Assembly: GCA_013397795.1 (NCBI GenBank)
Contig: VZTJ01000523.1
Coordinates: 2,283,036-2,347,035 of the forward strand
Source: Orthonyx spaldingii
Taxonomy: Eukaryota; Chordata; Aves; Passeriformes; Orthonychidae
Length of the DNA stretch: 64,000 nucleotides
Direction of reading: 5' to 3'
Below, piece by piece: positions 13,601 to 26,800 of the stretch. Position 1 is the stretch's first letter. The number at the start of each line of letters is the position of its first letter. The notes under the pieces were generated by a model. That model had not been told where the DNA came from, searched no databases, and saw only the letters and a program-made list of their open reading frames with translations. The translations under genes were made by a program, and so were the position numbers.

Positions 13601-15518
13601 CAAGGTAAAAACTGAAACAATCCTTCTTTTCCATCTATTAACCATCTTCATAATCATCTTTCCTCTTCAAATGCCAGAGGAGGAGGGACAAGCGATGCCA
13701 GGTGCCAGTGCAGCCCTAACGCTGGGGTAAAAAGGGCATTACAAAGTCAAGGCTCCCCTCAGGAACTCTCCAGAACCACCCTCCCCTCATCTACACCAAA
13801 GGACAACCATCAAATATCCCCAGGACCTGCCTTGGTCACTAAACCATGAGAGAATCCTCCAGGATCACATTTCTGTCTGTTTTGAGAGGGTTCCAACACA
13901 ACCACATCCACTGAATGGATTTCTCTTTTTCGACTGACCACACCCCAAAACCCCTTGGGGGAAGCTGCATTTAGTTCCTTCAGTCAGTGCAGTGTGGGGT
14001 TTTCCCCTCTGAATCTGTACTGATCCACTGGGGTATTGAGGGTGGGTTTTGATGGTTCATCCAGAGTGGATTTGGAGTTTTCCTTGGGAGGAGCCAGAAA
14101 GGTGAGAGAAATCCACCCCGAAGGTCTCTCTGCATCACCCCTGCTCAGCTCTGCACGTGTTAGAAAAGTATTTCTGTTAAACAATTATTCTGTTCCACTC
14201 CAGGAGTGTTTTCATTTTATGGCAGAAGCTGTGAGCTCCAGGCCCAGGTTCCAGGTTGATTTGTGAAGCAGTTTAGGATCCCTCCAAATAAAGGCTCTTC
14301 CCGACTGCTACTGCAAGGGGGGAGTTTAAATTGAACTGGGAAAACTTCTGTATCCTGGAGCAGGCTGGGCTGGCATCTCCACAGGAATGTGCCTCCCAAG
14401 CTACTCAAAGATTACTGTGTCTTGCACTATTTAATTATATTACTATTTGTGTTTACAAAGTTCATATAGAATTCATATTTATATGAATTCATTTCCATAC
14501 TTATATTGGAAAGTTACTGCCTGAATACAAAACACAGCAGTGGGATTTCATTTTAATGCCATTTTCCCAATTTTACGAGTTACGCTGTAAAAGTGAGGGA
14601 AAAGAAATGAATTATTCATTATCTTCAAAGTATTTGCTGAGCAAGAGTTTAATTTTGTATCACTTATAGCCAAGATTCCCCTAGAAAATAGTTTTTTGAT
14701 AAGTGAAATGTTTTCTAGAGTTTGCAGTTTAAAAATCTGCTTGACTCTGGTCGAACTACAGCAGGAAAAAAGGATTCTGGCTGCAGCACCTGAGCAGGGA
14801 ACTGCTCCTCTTTTGTGGTGAAGGCAGCACGAAATCTCTGTTGACATTATTACTAAAAGGCAGTGAGGAGATAAAGTGATGATTAAACCCAAGAAAAAGG
14901 CCCAGGCCCTGCAGCACAGCTGTGCATTCGTGACTTTTCCATCACTATCAATAATTCATAATGACCATCATGCGCCTGACGACACCAAGTTGGGGAGAAA
15001 GACTGAGTCAAGCTTTCACCAAATGTGCAAAAACGTCCAACCTGACATCGGGTGTCAGGGCGACAGGACCTGCTGGATAAGCAAAGATGCAGCAGAAAGG
15101 GTAATGGAGAAGAAAATCAGCTGATGTGGACATAAATCAACATCTGCTGTATCCGTTCGTGGCGTTTTATGGAGGAAAACCCTCTGAAAGAAACAGTTCT
15201 TAGAGCTTCTGAAATAACTTCTTCTAGAAAAGAACTGGAATGATGGTTTACATGTTACCAATTCTGCAACATGAAGAAATCATGCTCAGTATTGTGCTCA
15301 AGTTTTGCAGCTGGGTTCTCCCCTGCCTTACCACACCCACTCAGCATGGCCGTAGGCAGTGGCACGTTGCTGATTCCCTGGGGCACCTTAGAGTCTCTAC
15401 TGATGCTTTGAATAATTATTTTTGCATGAAGATCATAGTGGCAAAGGGAAAAAGCCAGACTGCAATTTTCAAAATATTTCTATTTTTTTTTTAATGTTTA
15501 AATCCCAGTGGTATAAGT

Positions 15519-15792
15519 TCATAGAATCATGGCAGGGTTTGGGTTGGGAGGGACCTTAAAGACCATCCAGTGCCACCCCCTACCATGGGCAGGGACACCT
15601 TCCACTGTCCCAGGTTGCTCCAAGCCCCGTCCAATCTGGCCTTGGACACTTCCAGGGATCCAGGGGCAGCCACAGCTTCTCTGGGCACCCTGTGCCAGGG
15701 CCTCCCACCCTCACAGGGAACAATTCCTTCCATATATCGGAGCTAAATCTCCCATTTTCAGTTTGAAATCATTACTCCCTGTCCCACCACCA
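15519..15792 (-). mobile_element. CR1 LINE 3' fragment
   Basis: Reverse-oriented copy. Starts with TCATAGAATCATGG, then GGGTTGGGAGGGACCTTAAA, the palindromic CCATGGGCAGG block, and continues to the GTTTGAAATCATTACTCCC region. One of the longer copies in the window. Confidence 0.92.
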
Positions 15793-17639
15793 TAGTTCCT
15801 GATAAAGGAACTGACTGAATAACAATTCAGTTCAGCAGGAACTGCTCTGGTGTGAATGGGAGCAGAATTGGCCCGGTCTGTTCATGGCTGAGCACCTGTA
15901 AGATGAACTCTGGGCTCGCTTCCACTCTCCATGGACAATCCCTCAGTCCATGATACCCACACTTTGATGGTGAAATTTGACTTGGAATTTGCTCCCAAAT
16001 CCTCTAACTGTTCATTAACTTTCATCCATTAAAACCAGTGCGTTAAATATAGACATGTAAGAGATATATGACACGTTAAGACATAATTATGTGTTAAATC
16101 CATATAAAAAACTATCCCCATATGCAGAGACCATCAAGTACCGGGAACTCAACAAACACTGTCAGCAGCCTCAGGACAACCCACCAAGGGCTTCTCAATA
16201 TGAATGAGAGAGGCAAAGGTACCAAGATTTCCCCCACTATGGCCAGGCACGGATGGCACAGCCCAAACCCCTCCTGCAGTCTGATCATCAGAGCCCAGAA
16301 CCAGGAAGGCCATGAAACCACTGCAGATTAGGAGTGTTTTCAAAACATGAGTAGAATTTAATTCCTTCAAGCAGTGTTAATTAATGAATTAATTTCCACT
16401 GCCAGCCTAAATGGTGCTTAATTGACTCTCCAAAATAACTCAGTCTCAATGTGATCTTTCAAGGAACTTGGTCTACTTCTGCCTCCCTGATTTATAGTCG
16501 ATTCATAAATTATGGGACTCTACTGTGTCAGCAGTTACTCCTGAGCTTGAGCAGGAGCCCAAGCCCTGATCTCCAGGGCAGGAATTTAGGGTCAGGCTTT
16601 TGCTTACAAGGGTCAGTGTGTCTCTTTGTGGCAGCTGAATCATTCCAGAGCACACAGTCCTTACACAGCCCTGTGTGTCTGGCGCCTAATGAGGCAACAA
16701 AACTAAATTTACTGTAAAGTTATGCCTGGGATGCACAACTGGACAGGGAGGGTGTGCAGGCAGCACTGCCCCGAGGTCAAAGGTCTGCAGCACTGCAAAT
16801 TAAAAGAATTATTGGTGCTCCCTTTGAACTGAGCTGTGGGAATGCCAGAGGGATAAGCGATAAGGAATAGAAGGTATAATGCAGACAGCTATTGTCCCTG
16901 CACACATCAAGCCCGTATTCCCGAGCCCTGGATGCTGCAGGCACAGCACACGGAGAATGAAAGGGCACAGGGATTGCTTTTACATTTCTGAATGGGACAG
17001 ACACATCACATCTGCCTCTAGAGCTTAAGGGGAAGTCAGGAGCACGAAGCGTGGGAGAGTCCCTGCTCTGGAGTCACTGTCATTTATTATTCATCCCTCG
17101 GCCTTTAGCGGAGAATTCGGCACATCCCCATTCATTCCCACCTGGCTGCTTTTCATGGGAGCCACGAACAGGCTCTTACTGCTAAGGCAGCACACGGAAC
17201 ACAACGTGTGTGAGCCTGTAGAGCCCACCCTCCTCTTTCCGAGGGAACAATTAATGTTATTACAGATTTGCACAGGCTTAAAAATGTATCAGAGAAAGCA
17301 GGGAGCACAGGGGAGTGATTCCTGGCTGGGAAGACACAGAATTCCAGCCCCGAGTTGCTGGAAAGCAGTTTTGCTTTGCATGCAGGCACTTCCGAATAGT
17401 TTCGGGCACAGAATCGCAGCTTGCTGTCACTGTCACTTCACTGTCACTGTCACCTCCAGGCTGTGACCTCCCCCAAAACACGGACGGTCCTTGCAGAACG
17501 CACAGCAAAGGCCTCAGCTACCAGGGCTGTCACCATCTAAGTGGGATGACAGAGCTTCCAACAGCGAGTAAGGAACGCCACGCTCCTACTACCGCTACTA
17601 TGAATGTGGCGAGGCAGGGCTTGCCCAGACCCAGGGAGC

Positions 17640-18600
17640 TTTTAGGATTCCTGCAAAGGAACGCCCGTAGCGAGACGGAGCTCACGTGCAGCCAGACACA
17701 CACAGACCCCTCCGGCACCGCCACACCGCCCTTTCTACAAGTTCACCCCTAAAGTTTCTCAGGAAAACGCCTTACGGAGAGAGAAGGGAAAGGCCCGAGC
17801 CGAGCCGAGCGCTCCGGGCTCCGCCAAGTTNNNNNNNNNNNNNNNNNNNNNNNNNNNNNNNNNNNNNNNNNNNNNNNNNNNNNNNNNNNNNNNNNNNNNN
17901 NNNNNNNNNNNNNNNNNNNNNNNNNNNNNNNNNNNNNNNNNNNNNNNNNNNNNNNNNNNNNNNNNNNNNNNNNNNNNNNNNNNNNNNNNNNNNNNNNNNN
18001 NNNNNNNNNNNNNNNNNNNNNNNNNNNNNNNNNNNNNNNNNNNNNNNNNNNNNNNNNNNNNNNNNNNNNNNNNNNNNNNNNNNNNNNNNNNNNNNNNNNN
18101 NNNNNNNNNNNNNNNNNNNNNNNNNNNNNNNNNNNNNNNNNNNNNNNNNNNNNNNNNNNNNNNNNNNNNNNNNNNNNNNNNNNNNNNNNNNNNNNNNNNN
18201 NNNNNNNNNNNNNNNNNNNNNNNNNNNNNNNNNNNNNNNNNNNNNNNNNNNNNNNNNNNNNNNNNNNNNNNNNNNNNNNNNNNNNNNNNNNNNNNNNNNN
18301 NNNNNNNNNNNNNNNNNNNNNNNNNNNCGCCCGCCCCCGCGGAGCGCAGCGCGGCCGCCATGGCAACGCCGCTGAGGGGCCGCGCCCGACACAGCCCGGC
18401 CGGGCCCGCCGGCACCCCCGGCACAGCCGGCACCCCCGGCACACCCGGGACCCCCCGGCACAGCCGGCAGCCCCGGCTCGGAGGCTCCGCACACCGGCAC
18501 CGCGGCCGCGCTCTGCCCCGCGGTCACACCCAGAGGACGCGGCCACCATCGCCCCGTCCGCCTTCCCTGCCACGCAGCCCCGGTGGAGGGCACAGAAGCG
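17640..18600. promoter_or_regulatory. CpG-rich island around an assembly gap; candidate TENT5D promoter
   Basis: Sequence on both sides of the gap (17660-17830 and 18328-18560) is strongly GC- and CpG-rich, unlike the surrounding AT-rich DNA. On the minus strand a possible splice donor (TCTCC then GTAAGG) ends at 17776. This would fit a non-coding TENT5D 5' exon, which the coding exon's acceptor at 5080 demands. A CCATGG at 18359-18364 gives an ATG on each strand, but the plus-strand frame runs into a CR1 and the minus frame runs into the gap. Assignment to TENT5D is an inference from position and strand. Confidence 0.45.
17831..18327. other. Assembly gap, 497 N
   Basis: A continuous run of N between GC-rich flanks. 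Any reading frame crossing it is an artefact. Confidence 0.99.
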
Positions 18601-18609
18601 TGGGATCAA

Positions 18610-18982
18610 GGAATCATAAAATCAGGGAATTGTTTTGGTTGGAAGAGCCCACCGAGAGAGCTCAGCACTGCCAAACCCACCAGTAACCCGTGTCCCCAAG
18701 TGCCACATCTACACGGCTGCTAAATCCCTGCAGGGATGGGGACTGAGCTCCAGGAGCACTTGCACAGCGCTCTCAGGCACGGGGTGGGATTGTCGGGGTG
18801 TCTGTGCAGGGCCAGGAGTTGGATTTGATGATCTTGATGCGTTCCTTCCAACTCAGCATATTCCATGGTTCTGTGATTCCAGCACTGCCCTGGGCAGTCC
18901 ATTCCAATGCTTTAAGAACCCTTTCCATGAAGGAATTTTTCCTAATATCCAACCTGACACTCCCCTGCTGCAACGCTAGGTC
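18610..18982 (-). mobile_element. CR1 LINE fragment interrupted by a second CR1 (18743-18880)
   Basis: The minus-strand CR1 starts with GGAATCATAAAATCAGGG and reads to GGGATGGGGACT near 18742. It resumes at AGCACTGCCCTGGGCAG near 18881 and runs through AATATCCAACCTGACACTCC. The two parts would be continuous in an intact copy. Confidence 0.85.
18743..18880 (+). mobile_element. CR1 LINE 3' tail nested in the older CR1
   Basis: A plus-strand tail with GGTGTCTGTGCAGGGCCAGG and GTTCCTTCCAACTCAGCATA, ending TTCCATGGTTCTGTGATTCC. It lies in opposite orientation inside the flanking CR1, so it inserted later. Confidence 0.8.
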
Positions 18983-19143
18983 CTGTCAGCCCGTGGAAAG
19001 AAGGTCCCACTCACCTGGTGGCAAACACTTTTATCCTGGTGATCCAGTTCTCAGATCACTAAACCTAAGAAAAGTCAGAACTAAAATTGTTTGGTTTTAA
19101 GGCCCTTCCTGCACAAATAGTCTTTGGGTTTGGCCTCGCTATT

Positions 19144-19310
19144 TCATAAAATCCTGGAACGCTTTGGGTTGGAAGGGACCTTAAAGATCATCGTCCCACC
19201 CCCTGCCATGGGCAGGGACACCTTCCACTGTCCCAGGGAGCTCCAAGCCCCATCCAGTCTGGCCTTGGACACTTCCAGGGATCCGGAGGCAGCCACAGCT
19301 TCTCTGGGCA
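19144..19310 (-). mobile_element. CR1 LINE 3' fragment
   Basis: Reverse-oriented copy from TTCATAAAATCCTGGAACG through the CCATGGGCAGGGACACC block to CACAGCTTCTCTGGGCA, where it stops abruptly. Confidence 0.9.
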
Positions 19311-20385
19311 AGACACATGCACAGGATGTAATTGCCAAGGAAATCAAAGGAAATCTATGTTGCAGAAACATAAATAGAAGGATTAAGATGATTGAGGGGA
19401 AATCAGTGATGTGAGCATCAGTACCTGCAGTTTGGCCACTCAGTCCCCCAAATTCTGCCTCACCTGCAGCTCTGCCCTTCCCAGAGTGGAAAAATGCTTG
19501 GCTGCTGTGTGATCCTCAGCTCTGGAACCAGGATCTCCTCCAGCGTGGCTCTGCTCGGAGATGGTCCCACTGTAAACATTCCATATGCTCCTCCCTGTAC
19601 AAGGCATGATGTCACAGACTCAGCTCTGGCTCTGAACACCCAATTTAAAAACCAGCTTCTAAAATTTATTATCTTTGATTAATTACTTCCCTGGATGGAT
19701 GGGATAAAACCCTGCATGGGACGAGGTTTTATGGCATTTGTGCCATTTTTGGTAATTTCTGTTCCACTGTGACACCGAATACCTCTGCTGCTGTACAATG
19801 TTTAAGTTTGCTTAGACACAGACCTAAAATGAGAGATAATTTACTTTACTGTTCTCAGAAAATATGCCAAATGGGTAAGCCATGATTAGTTTTGAAAAAA
19901 GTGCAGATTTAGTACTACAGTGACTCATAACAATGAGCAAAATAAAAAAGGTCATGAAATTATTTTAAACTGCATTTTATCATAGGGAAATATAAAGTCA
20001 CCTTAAATAGCCGTGTCTGTACTTGACCTCCCAGCACCCAGGTACTTCTAGGCTGGCTCTTGGGTATTACACCAAAGCAGGATTTTAACCTTTTCTCCTA
20101 AAAGAATCCACAGCAAGGAAATACGACCCTTGTTGAACATAAAAATCCCCAGACCAGCTGTTATTCTTTAGGGTCCTTAAAAACATCTTTCCTCTTGGGA
20201 ATAGTTTTATGATGGAGCAATTGCAGCAATTACAAAGCACTTCACAATTAAAGAATCCCACTCCTGAGATGACTTCATTTTATGTCATAAAGTTAGTTTA
20301 TAATATTTTGCATTCCTAGCTGTGAAAACTATTTATATTTAAATGACTTTATATTATTATACTGGTTTATTATTTCTTTGCTTAT

Positions 20386-20405
20386 TGTTATTATTATTAT
20401 ATTAA
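20386..20405. repeat. (ATT)n-rich simple repeat
   Basis: TTATTATTATTAT-type run within a long AT-rich tract. Confidence 0.8.
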
Positions 20406-22920
20406 TTTATATTCCTACTTCACAAATTAGGGAAAAGAGGTGAGGAGATTTTTGAAATCCTCATAAATTCCAAACACAAACCAATTCTCTGCTCCAAAAA
20501 GTCTCTTTTCCAGTTGCCTGGTCCTGGGCCACCAGAGCCAAGCTGAAGGGAGCCCAGTGGCCCTGGACAGGCAGCATTGCTGGAGAGAGGAACAGGATGG
20601 GAGCTGCACACTCAGTCTGTGCCAGGATGAAGCCCATGGCTTGCCCAGCCATTGCATGTAGCTATTGAGTGATTAATTGGGCAAATTAATTAGTTAATGG
20701 TCCTCCTGCACTTGGAAAACAGTGAATTACTTAAGAAAAGATACCTATCTTCTTTTTCTCACTTCTATCACCAGGAAGTAGCATCACCACAGCACGGCTG
20801 GGCAAGGGAATAGTGTTCAGTACACTGAGAAAAGCTCGTGTTCAATGGGTGATGAACCCAATTTAATGTCAGGCAGGAAGAGCTGGATTCTCCTGGAATT
20901 GTGCCTTTACCTCTTCGCACATTTTCAGGGAGGCAGATGTGAAAATGTGCCGTGGTGATGTCCCCAGGCTGCTGGGACTGGCCACAGGCAGGCAGGTCAG
21001 GAACGCCACCCCAGGGCTGGCAGCAGCACGTTCTCCGTGTGGAAACGTGGCAGGAGACTGGCTGAAGGACAAGGACGTCTCTCTGATGACATCCCAGGGC
21101 CACTGAGGTTGCTGGAGCTTCTGCTCCTGAGTTCAGTAAAGCTGGGATTTCACCCAGCTCCGTTTGTTTGGTTTGGAAATGAGGATTTTAAAGGCTGCCC
21201 CTTAGGCCAGGTTTCCTGTGCTGATGTACAAGAAACACTCCCTAAACCTGGACTCTTGCTGCCTCCTCCTGCTTTGGCCCTAATTCCAGAAAGCACTTAA
21301 TATATCCATAAATACATTTCTCACCGGCAAAGCTCTTGAGCAAACACCTCGTTTAAAGATTTGCTTATCTCTAGTTCCTTGATGAAGAAGTAAGGTGTTA
21401 CTCCAAAGAAGTAAAAAGGGATAATCGAGCTGTAAATCCTCACAGTTTCTATCGTCTATAACCAGAGCTTAGTCATCTTTTGACCAGTGACGCACAGCAC
21501 TGATTTCTTGCTGAATAAAATTGGAGAAGCACAGCCAGTTTTTCACAGAGCTTGGAACTGTGCCCTTTATGGGGTTTTATGAATGCAGAGCTCAAGGTCC
21601 ATAGTACGCCATGGATAACCTAATGCAAGGTCATGTTTTGCTGGAATAACAGCACCTAAATCCTCCACAGCAACAATGGGGTCCAGCCCTACCTGGAGAT
21701 TTTGTCAAATTTCACAAGGATTTGGCTGTGCAGAACAAGTTCAAACTGTGAGAGCAATAAAGGCAGTTGTAAAACGCTGAAGACTGGAACTGTAAAGGTC
21801 AGAGCCTGATCTGCACTCCCCCAACTCTCACGTGTATTTAGATCTGAGATACCCTGTGCATTTAGCTCGGCGCTCTGCAGTTCAGCAAGGTGGAAGAAAA
21901 TCATCTTTACCTTTGGAAAATTCCATCACAGGGCTATGTTTTCCTTCTAAAACTCCAGAATTTCATGTCATGAATGATGCATATTCTGTCTCAAAGGAAA
22001 TCACTTCAGGAAAAACATTCCCCATGGCCTTAACTTCAGGCACATGGTGCTGAACCAACATGGGGGTGGGTAAATGTGCATTTCCCAGGTGAACCGGACA
22101 TTCACTTTTGCACACACACACACAAAGAGAGCAGAACCATGAGAAATTTTCCTTTCCAGCCTGCCAGGGTGAAGCCAGATCGCACACAGGACACTCAGAG
22201 CACTGTGAACTCTTCCTCTCATCCCCAGGCACCTTGGATGGAGTGCTTGGCCAGGATTTGGAAGGAATTTACATTCAATTTAGTAGCCACTGAGTGAATG
22301 TGGTGAGAGCTCCTTGCTGTGCAAATTTCCCTTAAGAAAGTCCATGAAGTCCATTGAGGCCAGGGGTTTTACAGTTCTTGCTCCCTTTTATGCAGTTTTA
22401 CCCTTAAATGTGAAGAGATTTGTTAAGTTTTTGTATTGCCTAAACCTAGAAGTGGAGAATGTTTTGATTCATCCAAAGAAACTCTCTGACGGCCACCAAT
22501 GCTCAGAATGAAATGAATCAAAACAATTAACCCCCTGAGATTAGTCAGAATTAGCTCTTTTCCTGTACTGGTCTGTATGAAATAATTTCTTGACCTTTGA
22601 CCAGGGAGGAAAAAGTTAAAAAGCACAAAATAAGCTATAAAAATGACCATTTAAAATTTCCTCAGGAAATCTGTTTAAATGCTGATGTCATTTTCTCCAG
22701 TCACCACTTCAGTTTGACTCTGTGTTAAACCAGAAAGGCACCGTCAGAGTCATGAGGAGGGAAAGGTTTGTCCAGGCAACAGCAGGAACTTGGGAGACAC
22801 ATCCAAGGGGAAATGCATGTGCAAGGGCTGCCAGCAAAACTCTGCTCCAAGATGAAGGAGCAATCTGAGGAAAGAGGTGTCTCCCTGCCCTGGAATTTGA
22901 GGTGGATCCTGGGACATGAA

Positions 22921-22986
22921 GCACAGAATGGTTTGGGTTGGGAGGGACCTTGAAGATCTTCTCGTTCCAACCCCTCTGCCGTGAGC
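22921..22986 (-). mobile_element. CR1 LINE terminal fragment, short
   Basis: CACAGAATGGTTTGGGTTGG followed by GAGGGACCTTGAAGATC and a CCAACCCCTCTGCC block. Only the 3' end remains. Confidence 0.85.
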
Positions 22987-24009
22987 ATTCAGCAGGTTTT
23001 GCTCCAGATGTCCAGGTTTGGAGAAGCTCATGGAAGTGTTGAATTTAAGCAGAGGTTTAACAGTCCAGCAGGTGAGAGGCTGAAGAAAATCCACTCGGGA
23101 TCATGACCCCACAATGGAGTGAAGAAGAGGCCTCTAACTCAAGGCACAGAGTGGTGAGTGCCAGTTTGTTGGAAAGCCAAGGGAAACAGGAGAAGATGTG
23201 GCCTCATAAATCTGGTTATCTTTCCAAAAATATTCTGCAGGAACATGAGATGCTACTGGGAACACACAGAGTGCAGCACAGTGCTCAGCAAAGCATGGTA
23301 ACCTAATTTCCGTGTTACATGAAAGAAGAAAACCCCGACTCATATTTTATGAAAATTGTAATGGTGAATCAGCAAATTACTTCTGTTCATCTCCTCCAAC
23401 GTCAGCACGCTGAAGTCTGGAGCAACTTGAACTAATCCCAGGGCACTTGTAAATAGAATATATTCAGGCCAGCTGAAGCTGGCCTAAATGAGAACAAGCA
23501 GGAATTCGTCATCGACGGACAGCTGGGAAGCTCAGAAAGTGCTATTTCCCGCCTGTCCAGTCCGAAGGAAAGACAAGCTCTGTGTGTGCCTTCACCTCTG
23601 ACTCCTATATCAGATCCCAAATAAAAATATTTACACTTCAGAAATGTGTGGCTGTTATAACAAGATGTCCCTGGCTGGCAAATGCTGGTGGCTTTGTATA
23701 TGTGCCTGTTTACACACATCCCTGTGGTGGTAGGAAGAAAATAAAACTGCACAGAAATCTATAACCTGATCTGGTTTGTTTAGCTGCTAATCCAATCTTC
23801 TCTCCTAGTAGAGCTCCAATAATTTGATTGTGTTGTGTAGGGCACTCTGGAGCACCTGAGGGATGAGAATGAAATACTGTAGATGAGCAGGGAAACTGCC
23901 GAAATGCCTTCCTGCATCAGTGCTCCACGTACGTCATGAGATTGCTGCTGCTCGCCCTCAGACCCAGGTGAGGATACACAAATCCATGAAACATTCCATA
24001 GGTTTTTTT

Positions 24010-24191
24010 GTCAAGCATTGGAAGGAGCTGCCCAGGGAGGTGGCAGAGTCCCCACCCCTGGAGGGGCTCAGGGAGTGACTGGAGGTGGCACTCAGTGCTC
24101 TGGGCCAGTGACAAGGTGGGCATCGGGCACAGCCTGGACTTGATGACCTTGGATGGCTTTTCCTGCCTTAATGATCCCGTGATTCTGTGAT
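24010..24191 (+). mobile_element. CR1 LINE 3' fragment
   Basis: Has GTCAAGCATTGGAAGGAGCT, then GCCCAGGGAGGTGGCAGAGT, and ends in a variant tail GATCCCGTGATTCTGTGA. Confidence 0.85.
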
Positions 24192-24451
24192 CTCCTGCTC
24201 CAGGGCTTTTCCAGCCATCCCAAGGCTTTGAGGGGAGCACGGGGAGCGCAGCAGCACCGTGTCCCTCCTCAGGGGCTGTTCCCACAGCCGGCACTGCTCT
24301 GCTGCCTGGACCAGGCACTTCGGCTCCCACTGGAAGCAGCAACATCCCCGATGGGGTCACACCTGGCTGCACATCCTCCTGCAGCTTTGCTGCACTCACT
24401 GGTGCTGTAACAGCACTAACTGTCCATAAATTCCCACTATCGCCCTCTCCC

Positions 24452-24765
24452 CCTCGTGAGGAAGTTTTAACTAGCATGGGTCTCCCCTCGGTTTCCTCCA
24501 GCTGAACAGACCAAGTGACCTCAGCCACTCCTCAAGGCCCTTCACCATCTCTTTGCCTCCTTTGGCCGCTCTCTAATAGTTTAATGCCTTTCTTATATTG
24601 TGGAGCCCAAAACTTCCCGCAGGCCTGGAGGCGAGGCAGAGCAGAGCGGGACAATCCCCTCCCCGTGCCTGGTGTCCCCCCCAAGGACAGCGATGTCCCT
24701 CCTGGCTGCCAGGGCTATACTGACTCGGATCCAGCTTCCCATCGAGCAGCACCCCCAGGGCAAAG
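24452..24765 (-). mobile_element. Older CR1 LINE internal/3' fragment
   Basis: Read in reverse it matches a more upstream CR1 segment. Blocks include CTGAACAGACCAAGTGACCT, CTCTCTAATAGTTTAATGCC, CTTATATTGTGGAGCCCAAA and CCTCCTGGCTGCCAGGGC. Diverged; the right border is uncertain. Confidence 0.75.
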
Positions 24766-26800
24766 AGCCGACACGCCCTCGCCCCGCAGCGGGGCAGAGG
24801 CCGGGGGTGGCACTGGTGTCCCGGTGCCTGTTCCGTGCCGAGCCCCAGGGCCAGAGCTGCAGCTGGCACTGACCTCAGCGTGACGCCAGCAGCGCTGAGT
24901 CACCGGGGCACGCAGGAACAGCCGCGGTTTGCACGTTTGCAAAGGGTTCGAAAGGCTCCCATCAGGCTGGATGGGATTGTTAGGGAAGAAGCAGCAGGGC
25001 TCTGAGTGGGATTCATGTGCTACAAGGAACTGTGTCATGGGCTTTGTATGGAAAGAGCTGTAGTGGAGTCAGTATTTTATTTTTTATTGTTATTTACTGT
25101 GCTGTGCAATATTGCAGCAAGCCCAAAGAATGACAAAGCCAGAGCGATTCCTTTAGAGAATCAACCACTCTGATAAATACTGCACTGAGAGGAAGGATTT
25201 GTTTTGATCATCATTGAGAAAACATGTTTTAAACACTCGGCACAGCGCAGACAGCCCTGGCAGCAGAAATCTGAATCACTGGAGCACAAAACAGTCACAT
25301 AGGCTCCTGGTGGTTCCCTGGCACATGACTTCAGCTGGGAAAAAAAGGAGAAAAAACCCTAAAAGTACCGTGGAGGATTATTTAAATGCCCCAAAATAAA
25401 ATGCAACAAAATGTAAAGCAAAGACATAAAAATACTGTTTTCATTTGAAAAAAACTTGCTATCCCACATAAAAGCTTTTGTAGTCTCTGTGAGCCCTTGG
25501 AGGTCCTTGTCTTCCTCCACGGCCGGGCTGTGTTCAACCACAGCTGCACAACCCCAAGTGGTGGCAAAGCCATTCCTGGCTGCTGTATTGATTTACTATT
25601 GAAAGGAGGTTAATTTTTTTAATAAATAATTTTGACTTTTTTATCTTCATGCTGGTTCTTTTAACTGCTTCTCTCCACTAGTCTTTTTCCAGAAGAAAAA
25701 TCACTTCCCTATCACATTAACTAAGTTTAATTTTCTCCTTAAATCTGTCCCAGGCTTCTCATTTGCTCAGTGGTTGACAGAGTATTTTCAAAGGCTAAAT
25801 ATTAATCTATTTAAGAACAGAAAGGAAGCATTTTGGGGGAAAAAATAAACTTTCAAATCTTTTTTCAGAACTAGCAGTCTGTTTTCCTCAATCTGTTTTG
25901 ATTTGAGTGAAACCCCACGTCCCTATTTTAAATTGAGCATCCACAAACCATTGCAGAACACAACCAGTACAGCTCAGTATAAGGTTGTGCCAGTGCTCCT
26001 GGCACAGATAAGCTGGAAGTGAAGCTTATTCAGGAAATTCATGGTAACAGAAAAGGGAAAAAAACTTATTAGTAAAAATAAATGAGCCCAGTGATGTAGA
26101 GCCCTTTGGTTTTCCCTGTCCTACTGGCTTTCAAAAAGACCTAACTTAGATCTACACCAATTTTTCTGAAAACGACACAGTCTGGGGGACCTCAGAGGTG
26201 GAGAATCAGATCATTAATGCTGCTATCGGAGAGTTAAATGGTTTTATTGAACCGATTCTTTCATGCCCTCTGGCTGCTGCCTTTCAGATCCTGGCAGGTT
26301 TGCTCTGAATTCCTAAACACTTCATCCTGGGCTTTACAGTCCTGTTTGTCTTCATTGTTCCACAAAGAGGCAGGAGAAATCCTTCTGCTGTTTCAGATAA
26401 ACAATGCCCATGGTGGAAGAAGTTTTCTTTCCATGAAACTTTGAAGGAGATGGCAACATTTCAAAGGACAGCCAGAAGGTTTTAAAGGCAATGATGTTTA
26501 AAGAACATGAAATATGACTAAGAGGAGTTTTTATGAAAAAAAACCAAAAAACCAAACATTTTTTAAAAATCTGAAAATCAGTTTTTTCTGAAACGTTAAT
26601 TATTGGACTCTCCTTTCCATGGAATATTTCATCCTTTCTGGTGTGCACTCTAAATAAGAACAATTTTTGGTGAATTTTCCACAGAACAGAAACTGAGTTT
26701 TGTCCACTTTCAGTGGTGTCTTTTAGGTGAAACTATTACAGAAGTGTCTCTGTGAAAGAACAACCAGCAGTTCAGTGCTGAACAAAACAACATTCAGTAG

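Larger units (their letters stand above)
5080..17640. other. Probable TENT5D first intron; no genes seen
   Basis: No convincing coding exon was found. Four full-sized CR1 fragments and one short one occur (6916, 8051, 9460, 10438 and 15519 starts). There is also an AGT microsatellite and two small perfect inverted repeats (12687-12705 and 14469-14490). The rest is unique AT-rich sequence. If the CpG-rich block near 17.7-18.6 kb is the TENT5D promoter, this stretch is its intron (inference). Confidence 0.5.

Noticed and set aside
14960..15000. CR1-like phrase GACGACACCAAGTTGGGG
   Set aside because: The match is about 18 bases long with unrelated flanks; too short to call a transposon.
17686..18609. 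Long open frames on both strands across 17.7-18.6 kb
   Set aside because: Most of their length is N. The real sequence on either side is GC-rich and one frame ends inside a CR1.
23917..24528. 203-codon minus-strand frame
   Set aside because: It runs through two CR1 fragments; the proline-rich composition comes from the repeat.
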